A stretch of DNA of 64,000 nt, taken from Paenibacillus harenae DSM 16969. Lineage in GTDB: Bacteria > Bacillota > Bacilli > Paenibacillales > Paenibacillaceae. The notes below the pieces were generated by a model. That model ran no database searches. It was not told where the DNA came from and saw only the letters and a list, made by a program, of their open reading frames with translations. This document shows positions 16,711-25,272 of this stretch, piece by piece (position 1 is the first letter of the stretch; each line of letters starts with the position of its first letter). A program made the translations under genes and the position numbers. The stretch spans positions 1,447,845 to 1,511,844 of the forward strand of contig NZ_KE383842.1 of the NCBI RefSeq assembly GCF_000422465.1. The letters are read 5' to 3'.

Positions 16711-17568
16711 TCACAACCTGCGCATGAACACGGCCGACGTGCCAAGTCCGGCGTGCGTGCCAATAACCGTGCCTACTCTCGTCCAGTCCATCGCCTGCAC
16801 GTTGAACTCTCTTTGGATCAGCTCGCCGAGCTCCTCGGCTGTTTGCCTGTGAGACGTCCATGCCATCGTTACGCTGACAGGCTCGTCGCCGAATGATTGC
16901 TTTAGCAGCTCGATGATGCGCAGCATCGCTTTTTTGGAGCCGCGCACCTTATCTACCGCCGTCACAATCCCTTCCTGATCAAGCGACAGGATCGGCTTGA
17001 TGTTCAGAATGGAGCCAATGAACGCAGAGGCTTTGCCGATCCGGCCGCCTTTCTGCAAATTCTCAAGCGAATCAACGAGAAAGAAAAGTCTCGAATCGCG
17101 CTCAAGCTGTTCGATCGCTTCGATAATCCGTTCCTTCGATTCGCCTGCCTGCGCCATCTCGGCTGCCCGCACAACGCGAAGCCCGAAACCGTAAGAAGCC
17201 GACTTGGAATCTATAATCGTAATGTCCGCCTCTTCCTCGAGCATCGATTGCGCTATAACCGCGGATTGATACGTACCGCTAAGCGCAGCCGACAGATGAA
17301 TCGAGATAATCGGCGAACCGGCATCCTCCGCGAGCAAGCGCTGGTAGACATCCGAGAACTCGACTGGCGAAGGCTGCGAAGTGGTTGGAAGCGTAGATGC
17401 CTGCGCGAGCTTCTCATAGAACACCTCGGGATCAATCGTTACGGTATCCAAATAGGTTTCTTCCCCGAAAATCACCTTAAGCGGCACAGTCGAAATGCCA
17501 AGCCGCTCTCTGACCTCGGATGGAATATCAGCCGTACTGTCTGTGACGATTCGTACCTTCCCCAACAT
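16711..17568 (-). CDS. degV: DegV family fatty-acid-binding protein (FakB-like)
   Basis: A 285-residue DegV protein. The family binds a fatty acid between two domains and presents its carboxylate to FakA. It opens V-R-I-V-T-D-S-T-A-D-I-P, with the later T-S-Q-P-S-P-V-E-F and S-I-H-L-S-A-A-L-S-G-T-Y-Q-S-A lipid-head-binding motifs and D-S-K-S-A-S-Y-G. The ATG follows GGAGGGATGA. It is 40 bases downstream of the fakA homologue, which argues that the two form a fatty-acid kinase pair feeding phospholipid synthesis. Other fakB copies may exist outside the window. Confidence 0.9.
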   Translation of the reverse strand: MLGKVRIVTDSTADIPSEVRERLGISTVPLKVIFGEETYLDTVTIDPEVFYEKLAQASTLPTTSQPSPVEFSDVYQRLLAEDAGSPIISIHLSAALSGTYQSAVIAQSMLEEEADITIIDSKSASYGFGLRVVRAAEMAQAGESKERIIEAIEQLERDSRLFFLVDSLENLQKGGRIGKASAFIGSILNIKPILSLDQEGIVTAVDKVRGSKKAMLRIIELLKQSFGDEPVSVTMAWTSHRQTAEELGELIQREFNVQAMDWTRVGTVIGTHAGLGTSAVFMRRL

Positions 17569-17608
17569 TCATCCCTCCAACGTTTCCTCCGACATAAATA
17601 CAAATCAT

Positions 17609-19381
17609 TTATTCTACGGCGAACAGATACGGATACAGCGGCTGTCCGCCCTTTTGCACCTCTAGCTCAAGCTCCGGGTATTGCTCCGCGATCCATTCGC
17701 ATAACGAAGCCGTCTCGGCCGAATCGGCTTCCTCGCCGGTCAATACCGTCAGCAGATCGCCGCCGTTCTCCATCATGCTGCCGATCAGCCCTCTGCAGGC
17801 GCCGGCTAAGCTGGGATCCGAAACAACGATCGTTTTCTCTTTGATCCCGATAAAATCGCCTTCCCGGATGTCAACGCCCTCAATCGAAGTATCCCTTACC
17901 GCCTTCGTGACTTGACCGGAGACAACCTGCTCTGCCGCGCTTTTCATCCATGCCGAATTGCGCTCGGCAGTCTCCTCCTCCTTGAAGGCCAGCACTGCCG
18001 CTAATCCTTGCGGTACGGTACGGGTCGGTATGACGGTCACATTGCGTTCGCTAAGCTCGGCGGCCTGTTCAGCAGCCAGGATGATGTTCCCGTTATTCGG
18101 AAGAATATAAATATGCTCCGCCGACAACGCCTCGATCGCCTTCACGAAATCCTCCGTGCTCGGGTTCATCGTCTGTCCGCCGGACAATACGGTATCCACG
18201 TCATTTTCGAGAAAAATATCCGCGATCCCCTCACCCATGGCTACGGCAATAATCCCGTAAGGCGCCCGTTCGAATACTTGTCCCGGAGGCGTTACCTGTA
18301 CGGACTGGCCGGCCAGCAGTTCAGCGGCGGAGTAATCGGCCGTACTGACGTCCGAGAGCTCGTGCTCCAGCAAATCGCGATGCTGCTCCCTCATGTTCAA
18401 AATATGAATGTCGGTCAATTCGCCGTAAGGAAGCGACAAATTAAGAACATCCCCCGGTTTGCGCGAATGGACATGGACCTTAATGATATCCTCTTCAGCA
18501 ATAACCAATATGGAATCGCCGTCTTTTTCAAGCGCCTTTTTGTAAGCGGATTCATTAAAAAACGCCAACTTTGGTCCGCCGAGCTTTCGATTGATAAAAA
18601 ATTCCATATCGTATAAAAATTCAATCGCTTCCGTCGATAAACGCGATTGCGCAGATAATGGCTCATGCTTGCGAAGGGCAGGCGCCGCTGAAGGAGCGGT
18701 TACCTCCTCGGGCGTCGCCGCTTCCGTCTGCATCGAATACGAATCCCGGTATCCCCCGCCTTCCATGCCCGTCAAGCTGTGCACGAAGCCTTCATAGATA
18801 AAGACGAGACCTTGTCCGCCAGAATCGACAACGCCGACCTGCTTAAGCACAGGCAATAAATCCGGCGTGCGCTGCAGCGCTTCGTGCGCCTTCTGGTGAA
18901 CCTCCTGCATTAATTCAACGACGTCATTCGTTCGACGCGCGTATTGCACCGCATGCTTAGCCGCTTCCTTCGCAACGGTAAGAATCGTACCTTCCACAGG
19001 CTTAACAACAGCCTTGTATGCGAGATCAACGCCATGCTGCAGCGCAGCAGCTACCTTAGTGGCTCCAGCCTCCTCGAGGCTCGCGAGCGATCTGGAGAAG
19101 CCCCGGAACAACTGGGACAGTATAACGCCCGAGTTGCCCCTGGCCCCCATCAGCAGCCCTTTGGATAATGCTTCTGCCGCTTTGCCGATATGGTCGGATG
19201 GCTTGCTGCGAAGCTCACGGACACCGGAAGTCATCGTTAAATTCATGTTTGTGCCCGTGTCGCCGTCCGGCACCGGAAATACGTTCAAAGCGTTAACGCG
19301 CTCCGCGTTACGCTGTAAATACTCCGCGCCGAGCAGTACCATTGCGGCAAAATCAGATCCGTTAATAAAGCGCTTACTCAA
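17609..19381 (-). CDS. fakA: Fatty acid kinase catalytic subunit (FakA/YloV, DAK2 domain)
   Basis: A 590-residue FakA-type protein. The N-terminal DhaL/DAK2 nucleotide-binding domain (about 1-200) has P-V-P-D-G-D-T-G-T-N-M and G-A-R-G-N-S-G-V-I-L-S-Q, with metal-binding Asp residues. A linker precedes the DegV-like C-terminal half, with L-S-G-G-Q-T-M-N-P-S-T and L-P-N-N-G-N-I-I-L-A-A-E-Q-A. It phosphorylates fatty acids held by FakB/DegV partners. The start is TTG, eight bases after GGGAGGG. It lies between yloU and degV, an arrangement conserved with B. subtilis yloU-yloV. Confidence 0.93.
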   Translation of the reverse strand: MSKRFINGSDFAAMVLLGAEYLQRNAERVNALNVFPVPDGDTGTNMNLTMTSGVRELRSKPSDHIGKAAEALSKGLLMGARGNSGVILSQLFRGFSRSLASLEEAGATKVAAALQHGVDLAYKAVVKPVEGTILTVAKEAAKHAVQYARRTNDVVELMQEVHQKAHEALQRTPDLLPVLKQVGVVDSGGQGLVFIYEGFVHSLTGMEGGGYRDSYSMQTEAATPEEVTAPSAAPALRKHEPLSAQSRLSTEAIEFLYDMEFFINRKLGGPKLAFFNESAYKKALEKDGDSILVIAEEDIIKVHVHSRKPGDVLNLSLPYGELTDIHILNMREQHRDLLEHELSDVSTADYSAAELLAGQSVQVTPPGQVFERAPYGIIAVAMGEGIADIFLENDVDTVLSGGQTMNPSTEDFVKAIEALSAEHIYILPNNGNIILAAEQAAELSERNVTVIPTRTVPQGLAAVLAFKEEETAERNSAWMKSAAEQVVSGQVTKAVRDTSIEGVDIREGDFIGIKEKTIVVSDPSLAGACRGLIGSMMENGGDLLTVLTGEEADSAETASLCEWIAEQYPELELEVQKGGQPLYPYLFAVE

Positions 19382-19398
19382 CGAAAATTCCCTCCCTG

Positions 19399-19758
19399 TT
19401 ACTTGGATACCCTGACGTCCTGAACGAATATATGGACTTCTTCCACTTGTAGACCGATTACGTCATTGAGCACATATTTCACCTTGGATTGGATGTTATG
19501 CGCAACTTCGGAAATTTTCGTTCCATAGCTCACGATGATGTAGAGGTCAATATGCAGCTTCTCGTTTTCCCGCCTGACTTCTACGCCGCGGGTAAAGTTC
19601 TCACGGCCGAGCAACTCGGCAATTCCGTCCTTCAGTTGTTTACGGGATGCCATTCCGACAAGTCCATAACAATCCATGGCTGCAGAGCCTGCAAGGACGG
19701 CTATGCAATGGTCTGTAATATGAATGGAACCTAATTCGGTGCTTAGCTGCAGAGGCAT
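19399..19758 (-). CDS. yloU: Asp23/Gls24 family envelope-stress protein (YloU)
   Basis: A 119-residue Asp23/Gls24-family protein. Members are small, often membrane-associated and linked to envelope homeostasis. Family signatures are I-T-D-H-C-I-A-V-L-A-G-S-A-A-M-D-C-Y-G and D-L-Y-I-I-V-S-Y-G-T-K-I-S-E-V-A, and the C-terminus reads V-E-E-V-H-I-F-V-Q-D-V-R-V. AAGGGAG lies nine bases before the ATG. It heads yloU-fakA-degV-recG, divergent from rpmB. A second Asp23 protein is encoded at 55679-56062. Confidence 0.92.
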   Translation of the reverse strand: MPLQLSTELGSIHITDHCIAVLAGSAAMDCYGLVGMASRKQLKDGIAELLGRENFTRGVEVRRENEKLHIDLYIIVSYGTKISEVAHNIQSKVKYVLNDVIGLQVEEVHIFVQDVRVSK

Positions 19759-19908
19759 GGAAATACACTCCCTTACTGTATATTATGGACTATCTACCAT
19801 TGTACTATAAACGGCACCTTTATAGAAGTCCGTTCATAAAAACCGCTCATTATGTGAAAGAACAACGGATTCCGCAAGCGGGGAATCCGAGTTCCCAGTA
19901 GATTTAGG

Positions 19909-19937
19909 TTGAACAGAATCGATGTTTGTGATACGAT
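19909..19937 (+). promoter_or_regulatory. Promoter of rpmB
   Basis: TTGAAC and TACGAT are separated by 17 bases, a good sigma-A type promoter 115 bases before the rpmB start. The rest of 19759-20051 holds a short inverted repeat (CGGATTCC and GGAATCCG, about 19865-19890) and the upstream region of yloU. Confidence 0.7.
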
Positions 19938-20051
19938 ATTCAAGTGTGTTTAAATGTTATTTCGTTTAAGAATGAAGTTTTCCTCACGTATAACGAGGCT
20001 CATGCTTACGGAGACAGATTTGCTTTAGCAATTCTTAAAGGAGGTGTAGTC

Positions 20052-20240
20052 ATGTCCCGCAAATGTTTTCTTACAGGTAAAGCGCCTGGCACAGGCAACA
20101 ACGTTTCCCACGCTAACAACAAAACACGTCGTTCTTGGGGCGTAAACGTGCAGAAGGTCCGCATTCTGGTTGACGGTAAGCCAAAGCGTGTTTATGTCAG
20201 CGCTCGCGCACTGAAATCCGGTAAAGTTACACGCGTATAA
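20052..20240 (+). CDS. rpmB: 50S ribosomal protein L28
   Basis: A 62-residue L28, close in sequence to the Bacillus protein: [10 protein letters not shown], then [24 protein letters not shown] and A-R-A-L-K-S-G-K-V. Only one Cys is present, so it is the zinc-free form. The ATG at 20052 follows AAAGGAGGTG, an almost ideal ribosome site. It is monocistronic, between its own promoter and a strong bidirectional terminator, in the same place relative to spoVM and yloU as in B. subtilis. Confidence 0.97.
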   Translation: MSRKCFLTGKAPGTGNNVSHANNKTRRSWGVNVQKVRILVDGKPKRVYVSARALKSGKVTRV

Positions 20241-20260
20241 TGATGGCAGAAGCCATAGAC

Positions 20261-20292
20261 AAAAGCACCTGAGCGCTCAGGTGCTTTTTTTC
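20261..20292. terminator. Bidirectional terminator between rpmB and spoVM
   Basis: AGCACCTGAGC pairs perfectly with GCTCAGGTGCT and is followed by T7 on the plus strand; a run of four A precedes it, so it could also stop minus-strand transcripts. Confidence 0.92.
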
Positions 20293-20335
20293 ATTGTTCA
20301 CGACCGCAGCCGCCGGGGATTTATCGGCATTCGAT

Positions 20336-20416
20336 CTAATTTTTTTGAAAGGTATTCAAAATCGCTTTAACGAACCCGCCCAAAAATTTCGGCAGCTTTA
20401 TTGTGTAAAATTTCAT
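20336..20416 (-). CDS. spoVM: Stage V sporulation protein M (26 residues)
   Basis: A 26-codon gene reading M-K-F-Y-T-I-K-L-P-K-F-L-G-G-F-V and ending in a short amphipathic helix with K-N-stop. It is nearly identical in pattern to B. subtilis SpoVM, including Pro9. SpoVM is an amphipathic helix that recognises the convex forespore membrane and anchors SpoIVA at the start of coat assembly. GGAGGG lies upstream of the ATG. It is convergent with rpmB, as in B. subtilis. It is easily missed because of its length. Confidence 0.95.
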   Translation of the reverse strand: MKFYTIKLPKFLGGFVKAILNTFQKN

Positions 20417-20543
20417 GCCTCATCCCTCCTCAGACACGCTCATCGAATTGAACCGTGACAAGAACCTTCGCTCATGTAACCATCCTATGCGTCGTCAGTT
20501 CGTCCTATTCCATCGCTGGAGCGTCGGGAAGAGCCCATTATCA

Positions 20544-20813
20544 TCACGTGATCGGCTGCGGATTATCTCTCAAATAAAGGACCATTGCAATAATTACGGC
20601 AACAAGAAAATAGAAGAAGATCCCCAGCGCAAAAAATGCGATTCGCAGTCCTAACGTTTCGAATCTCCGGAAAAACCGAATCCCTATGTATATGGCCAGC
20701 AATGAAAATATATACCTATAAATCTCGGTAAGCACTGAAAAAATGGCCAAACAAGAACCGGCCAGCAAGGTGTAGCCGATCACCCATAACGTCGTTTTTA
20801 ACCGTTCATTCAT
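20544..20813 (-). CDS. Small membrane protein of unknown function in the thiN position
   Basis: An 89-residue protein with three hydrophobic stretches (about residues 8-27, 30-46 and 54-82) and a basic turn F-F-R-R-F. I do not recognise the family. The ATG at 20813 lies 10 bases after the rpe stop, so it is probably cotranscribed with prpC-prkC-rsgA-rpe. In B. subtilis thiN (thiamine pyrophosphokinase) lies between rpe and spoVM; this protein is far too short and hydrophobic to be ThiN. Length, start and operon position support a real gene. Confidence 0.6.
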   Translation of the reverse strand: MNERLKTTLWVIGYTLLAGSCLAIFSVLTEIYRYIFSLLAIYIGIRFFRRFETLGLRIAFFALGIFFYFLVAVIIAMVLYLRDNPQPIT

Positions 20814-20823
20814 CCGCTTCGCC

Positions 20824-21468
20824 CTAACGCAGCTCGGCGATTGCCGCTGCGCGATCCTTCTCGGCGAACACCGCATTGCCCGCTACGAGAACGTTAGCGC
20901 CGGCATCGCGGATCGCAGGGGCCGTTGCCGGATTCACGCCGCCATCCACCTGCACATGCACGTTATTTAATCCCCGCCCGCCCAGCATCGTTCTCAGCTG
21001 GCGAAGCTTGTCAAGCGAATAGGGAATGAATTGTTGTCCTCCGAAGCCCGGATTCACCGTCATAATAAGAACGAGATCAAGATCGTGCAGGATCGGCTCC
21101 AATACGGATACGGGAGTTGCCGGGTTAATCGCAACGCCGGCCGGAAGCCCTTTTTCTTTGATATAATGCACGGTTCTGTGCAAATGAACGCATGCTTCGG
21201 CATGTACCGTAATGCGGTCTGCTCCAGCCGCGATATAATCGGCGAGAGACAGCTCCGGGCGTTCAATCATCAGATGAACGTCGAAAGGCAGCGCGGTTGC
21301 CGAACGCACGGCGGCAATAACCGGCGGGCCGAAGGTCAGGTTCGGCACGAAATGTCCGTCCATCACATCGATATGGATCCAATCCGCTCCAGCCGTCTCT
21401 ACGGCTTTAATCTCCTCGCCGAGCTTCGCGAAATCTGCCGATAAAATAGATGGCGCGATAATCGTCAT
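20824..21468 (-). CDS. rpe: Ribulose-phosphate 3-epimerase
   Basis: A 214-residue TIM-barrel enzyme interconverting ribulose-5-phosphate and xylulose-5-phosphate in the pentose phosphate pathway. The usual metal and active-site motifs are present: [21 protein letters not shown] (His and Asp ligands), [15 protein letters not shown] and V-D-G-G-V-N. GGAGG lies before the ATG at 21468. It follows rsgA by five bases in a conserved cluster order. Confidence 0.97.
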   Translation of the reverse strand: MTIIAPSILSADFAKLGEEIKAVETAGADWIHIDVMDGHFVPNLTFGPPVIAAVRSATALPFDVHLMIERPELSLADYIAAGADRITVHAEACVHLHRTVHYIKEKGLPAGVAINPATPVSVLEPILHDLDLVLIMTVNPGFGGQQFIPYSLDKLRQLRTMLGGRGLNNVHVQVDGGVNPATAPAIRDAGANVLVAGNAVFAEKDRAAAIAELR

Positions 21469-21473
21469 AGTTG

Positions 21474-22436
21474 TCAGTACCTCCGTTTTTTCTCTTTCAA
21501 TTCAGCCAGAAACAGAATGTAATGGTCGTATCGGCTTCTCTCCAAGTTGCCCGCTTCAAGCGCCGTAAGCACGGCGCAGCCGGGCTCGCTTACATGCGTG
21601 CAGCCTCTAAACTTGCAATCTGGCGAAAGCTCGCGCATCTCGACGAACCCGTATGCCAGATCCTCGATGCCCAGCTCCGTGAAATCCAGCTGGCTGAAGC
21701 CCGGCGTATCCGCCACCAGGCCTCCGCCGATTTGAATAAGCTCGACATGCCTGGTCGTATGCTTGCCGCGCCCCAGCCGGTTGCTGATTTCATTCGTCTC
21801 CAGCTCCAGGCCCGGCACAATGGCGTTCAATAGCGAGGATTTGCCGACACCCGACTGGCCCGCGAATACGGCCAAGTGGCCTGTCAGCCTTTCCTGCAGC
21901 GGCCGGATTCCTTCGCCTAGCCGCGAGCTCGTGCCGTACACCTCGTAACCGAGCGGCCGGTATATACGATTAACGGAGGCGGCCGCAGCCCGCGCCTCCT
22001 CCGTTTCCAAACCGTCATTTTCCAGATCCTGCTTACTGAGGCAGAGTACGGCCGGAATGCCGGCATGCTCGATATGAACGAGAAACTTGTCGAGGAGCTG
22101 CAGGTTAAGCGCAGGCTCCGTCACGGAAAAGACGAGAATCGCGAGGTCGACATTCGCAACCGGCGGCCGGATAAGCTCGGAAGAACGAGGCAGAATTTCC
22201 TCGACGGTTCCTTCCCCGTTCTCGGTCAGGCTGTAGAAGACCTCGTCGCCGACAAGCGGGGAAATGCCTTTTTTCTTAAAGATGCCCCGGGCGCGGCATT
22301 GCACCGTCGCCGCGTCCGGACCGTCATTTCCGCCGCGGACATAATAGTATCCGCTGAGCGCCTTAACAATCGTTCCCCTGAGCTGCGCGACGCTTTTGTT
22401 ATTGCTGCTGTTGCTCTTCTTCGCCTGTTTGCTCAT
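21474..22436 (-). CDS. rsgA: Ribosome small-subunit GTPase RsgA (YloQ/CpgA)
   Basis: A 320-residue circularly permuted GTPase that tests late 30S assembly. An OB-fold N-terminus (G-Y-Y-Y-V-R) is followed by C-L-S-K-Q-D-L (G4), [14 protein letters not shown] (G1), D-T-P-G-F (G3), and a zinc site [16 protein letters not shown]. The ATG at 22436 is chosen with GGGGAGG about 12 bases before it; it overlaps the prkC 3' end by 38 bases. No start nearer to the OB-fold has a better ribosome site. The B. subtilis homologue is phosphorylated by PrkC, which fits the operon. Confidence 0.94.
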   Translation of the reverse strand: MSKQAKKSNSSNNKSVAQLRGTIVKALSGYYYVRGGNDGPDAATVQCRARGIFKKKGISPLVGDEVFYSLTENGEGTVEEILPRSSELIRPPVANVDLAILVFSVTEPALNLQLLDKFLVHIEHAGIPAVLCLSKQDLENDGLETEEARAAAASVNRIYRPLGYEVYGTSSRLGEGIRPLQERLTGHLAVFAGQSGVGKSSLLNAIVPGLELETNEISNRLGRGKHTTRHVELIQIGGGLVADTPGFSQLDFTELGIEDLAYGFVEMRELSPDCKFRGCTHVSEPGCAVLTALEAGNLERSRYDHYILFLAELKEKKRRY

Positions 22437-24498
22437 CGCTTTCGTCAACCTCCCCTTGCACCGGTTCGCCGGTAGGCTGCACATCGTCGCCCGGAAAGGT
22501 CAAGGTGGATGTATTCGTCCCCTGTGCAAGTTCTTCGTAAGTAATGGATTTTCTGTCGATGAACTGTTTGTCGCGATAGACCGTCACGCTTGCCTCCGTA
22601 TCCGGCGCGAGTACAACCGTAACAGGAAAGGTTTGCGTGCTTGTAATTTGCCGTTTACCCCACTCGACATCCTCGCCTCGCGCATCCGAGTAGACAATCC
22701 GGATTTCGCTCGTTTTCCCTGCTTCCGCAGGAGAAATGACGATATTGAAATGATGCTCCTTCGCGTCCTCAGGTGGTCCCGAGCTGACCCGGACCGAAAT
22801 TTTAGATCCTTTGGTCACTTTGTCCTTCGGCTCGAAAGGATCCTGGCTGATTACGTAATCCTTCTGATGCAAATAGCTGGGCTCGTATAAAATATCGGCA
22901 TCCTCCAGCACCAGCTCGAATGCCTTGACCAGATCTCTAGCTTCCGAGAGGCTGTTGCCGATCAGATTCGGCATCTCAACGGTCTCGCGTCCCTTGCTGA
23001 CCATAAACGAAATTTCAACCGACTCCGGGTTAAATTCCTCGCCTTCATTCGGTGTCTGCTGCAGGATCGTATCCGGCGTTTCTTCACTGAATACCCGTTC
23101 TATAATAATTTGCTTATTCTGCTCGGTAATGCCCAGGGCGCCTAATTCGTCGATCGCGGTTTGCAGCGGCTTGCCGACGTAATCCTTCAGCACCTCCAGC
23201 TCGGGACCGTCGCTTACCGTCAGCTCGATTAACGACCCCTGCTTGACGCGCAGATTCGCCTTGGTCTGGCTAATGACGTGATCCAACGGAATTTCCTTGC
23301 TGTGCTCGCGGATGACAGGATCCTCAACCTTCAGGCCTGCGTCCTCGATCATTCGCCGGGCTTCATCTAACGGCTTTTCGACGACAAATGGCACCTCCAC
23401 CTCGGGGACGTCAAGCTTGTCGATGAGCCAGAGGAAGCCCCAAATAATAAGAGCCAATACGACAAGCGTCACGCCGACAACGGTAAGCGGCTTCTTCCAG
23501 CCCTTCGGCTCCGGCTTCGCGCCTAGGTCGTCCCGCTCGGCAGCCGCATGGGTCGTTGCAACCGGCTCGGCACGCTCAGAAGCGGCCTCCGGTCGGACCT
23601 CGCCGCGAATAGCCGGCATGACGCGGGTCTCTTCCATATCATTGACGGCCGTAAACGTAATTTTCGGCTCGTTCAGCCGATCCGGGCGCAGGCAGCTGTC
23701 CAGGTCAAGCTGCATTTCATGCGCGGAAGCGTAGCGCTCATGCATATTTTTGCGCATCGCTTTGAGAATGACGTTCTCTACGCTTTGCGGGATATGAGGA
23801 TTCACGATACGCGGCTCCTCGAAATCTTCCTGAAGATGCTTCAAGGCAACGCTGATCGGGCTTTCGCCGAGAAATGGCAGCTTCGCCGTAAGCATCTGGT
23901 ACAACACGATACCGAGCGAATACAAATCCGATTTCTCACCGGTATTCACCCCTTTGGCATGTTCCGGGGAGAAATAATGAACCGAGCCGATGACCGAGCC
24001 GGTTTGCGTAATCGTTGACGAAGTCACGGCCCGCGCAATTCCGAAATCCGTTACTTTCACTCGCCCGTTTTTGCCGATTAATATATTATGCGGCTTAATG
24101 TCGCGATGGATAATATGATTCTGATGGGCATGATCAAGCGCATCCGCGATTTGCACGGCGATTCGGACCGCTTCATCCGCTTGCAGCGGCGCGCGTTCTT
24201 GTATAATTTCATTTAAATTATGGCCTTCTACGTATTCCATCACGATATAATGCGTGTCATCTTCTTGTCCGACATCATAGATGCTGACGACGTTCGGATG
24301 AGATAGCGCGGCCGCCGACTGTGCTTCCCGGCGAAAACGGCGAATGAATTCCTCGTCGTGCACGAATTGCTGCCGCAGCACCTTGACCGCAACATTACGG
24401 TTAAGCAGCACGTCATGCGCTTTGTATACAAGCGCCATTCCGCCGCCGCCGATTCGCGTCAAAATTTCATATCGTCCGCCTAAATCGTGTCCGATCAT
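22399..24498 (-). CDS. prkC: Ser/Thr protein kinase with PASTA domains (PrkC/Stk1)
   Basis: A 699-residue membrane kinase. The kinase domain (about 1-265) has G-G-G-G-M-A-L-V-Y-K, H-R-D-I-K-P-H-N-I-L and D-F-G-I-A. A juxtamembrane region, one transmembrane helix (about 340-362) and three PASTA repeats (about 370-575) follow, then an extra C-terminal domain and an acidic, Gln-rich tail (E-E-E-Q-Q-Q-Q). PASTA repeats bind muropeptides, linking growth and spore germination to phosphorylation. The ATG at 24498 is preferred over the GTG three codons earlier because GGGAGG lies at proper distance only from the ATG. It is paired with the phosphatase PrpC five bases upstream. Confidence 0.95.
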   Translation of the reverse strand: MIGHDLGGRYEILTRIGGGGMALVYKAHDVLLNRNVAVKVLRQQFVHDEEFIRRFRREAQSAAALSHPNVVSIYDVGQEDDTHYIVMEYVEGHNLNEIIQERAPLQADEAVRIAVQIADALDHAHQNHIIHRDIKPHNILIGKNGRVKVTDFGIARAVTSSTITQTGSVIGSVHYFSPEHAKGVNTGEKSDLYSLGIVLYQMLTAKLPFLGESPISVALKHLQEDFEEPRIVNPHIPQSVENVILKAMRKNMHERYASAHEMQLDLDSCLRPDRLNEPKITFTAVNDMEETRVMPAIRGEVRPEAASERAEPVATTHAAAERDDLGAKPEPKGWKKPLTVVGVTLVVLALIIWGFLWLIDKLDVPEVEVPFVVEKPLDEARRMIEDAGLKVEDPVIREHSKEIPLDHVISQTKANLRVKQGSLIELTVSDGPELEVLKDYVGKPLQTAIDELGALGITEQNKQIIIERVFSEETPDTILQQTPNEGEEFNPESVEISFMVSKGRETVEMPNLIGNSLSEARDLVKAFELVLEDADILYEPSYLHQKDYVISQDPFEPKDKVTKGSKISVRVSSGPPEDAKEHHFNIVISPAEAGKTSEIRIVYSDARGEDVEWGKRQITSTQTFPVTVVLAPDTEASVTVYRDKQFIDRKSITYEELAQGTNTSTLTFPGDDVQPTGEPVQGEVDESDEQTGEEEQQQQ

Positions 24499-24503
24499 AT
24501 CCG

Positions 24504-25265
24504 TCACCCCTCCCGATCCGTGCCGGCTGCTTCTTGAAGGAGAACGACCGTAATATTGTCGTCCCCTCCCGCATGCAGGGCAAGCTGAATGAGATGGTCA
24601 GCCTTTTCTTCCAGCTCGAGCCGATCCGTCATGACCGTCTCCAGCATTTGCTGTTCGCTTATCATATTGGACAAGCCGTCGCTGCACAGCAGCAGTACAT
24701 CCTGCGGCGACCATTCTACCGCGAGGACGTCTACATCGACGTGAGCATCCGTGCCGACGGCACGCGTTATCACGTTGCGGCGGGGATGGTGAGCCGCTTC
24801 CTCCGCGCTAAGCTGGCCCGACTTGAACAATTCATTCACGAGCGTGTGGTCATCCGTTAATTGCGTAATGGCGCCTTCCGCAATCTTATAGGCCCGGCTG
24901 TCGCCGACGTGGCCGATTATCGCATTATCCTGCTTCACTAACGCGGCCACGATCGTCGTGCCCATATTGTGGTAGCGCTCATTGCGGGAAGCCAGCTCGT
25001 ATACCGCCTCATTCGCCTGCGAAATCGCCTGCCGGATGAGCATTTTGCCTTCCTGCAGGGACAGGTCGGCCTTCGCGGCGCTCTGCTCCAGCATGCTGCG
25101 GAACGCATCGACCGCCAGCCGGCTGGCTACGTCGCCGGCTTGATGGCCGCCCATGCCGTCTGCGACGATGGCCAGCGTAATCCCGTTATCCAGCTGGGCG
25201 ATCCATGATTGATCTTCATTAACTTGACGCCCCAATCCGATATCCGTGCGGTTTGCCGTTAACAA
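24504..25265 (-). CDS. prpC: PP2C-type protein phosphatase (PrpC/Stp)
   Basis: A 253-residue PPM-family Ser/Thr phosphatase that reverses PrkC phosphorylation. It has the metal-binding motifs V-N-E-D-Q-S, V-A-D-G-M-G-G-H-Q-A-G-D-V-A-S, G-H-V-G-D-S-R-A-Y, L-L-L-C-S-D-G-L-S and G-D-D-N-I-T-V. The start is TTG at 25265, about nine bases after GAGGTG; the gene follows rlmN by seven bases. Kinase, phosphatase and rsgA are kept together, as in most Bacillota. Confidence 0.96.
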   Translation of the reverse strand: MLTANRTDIGLGRQVNEDQSWIAQLDNGITLAIVADGMGGHQAGDVASRLAVDAFRSMLEQSAAKADLSLQEGKMLIRQAISQANEAVYELASRNERYHNMGTTIVAALVKQDNAIIGHVGDSRAYKIAEGAITQLTDDHTLVNELFKSGQLSAEEAAHHPRRNVITRAVGTDAHVDVDVLAVEWSPQDVLLLCSDGLSNMISEQQMLETVMTDRLELEEKADHLIQLALHAGGDDNITVVLLQEAAGTDREG

Positions 25266-25272
25266 TCCGTCA

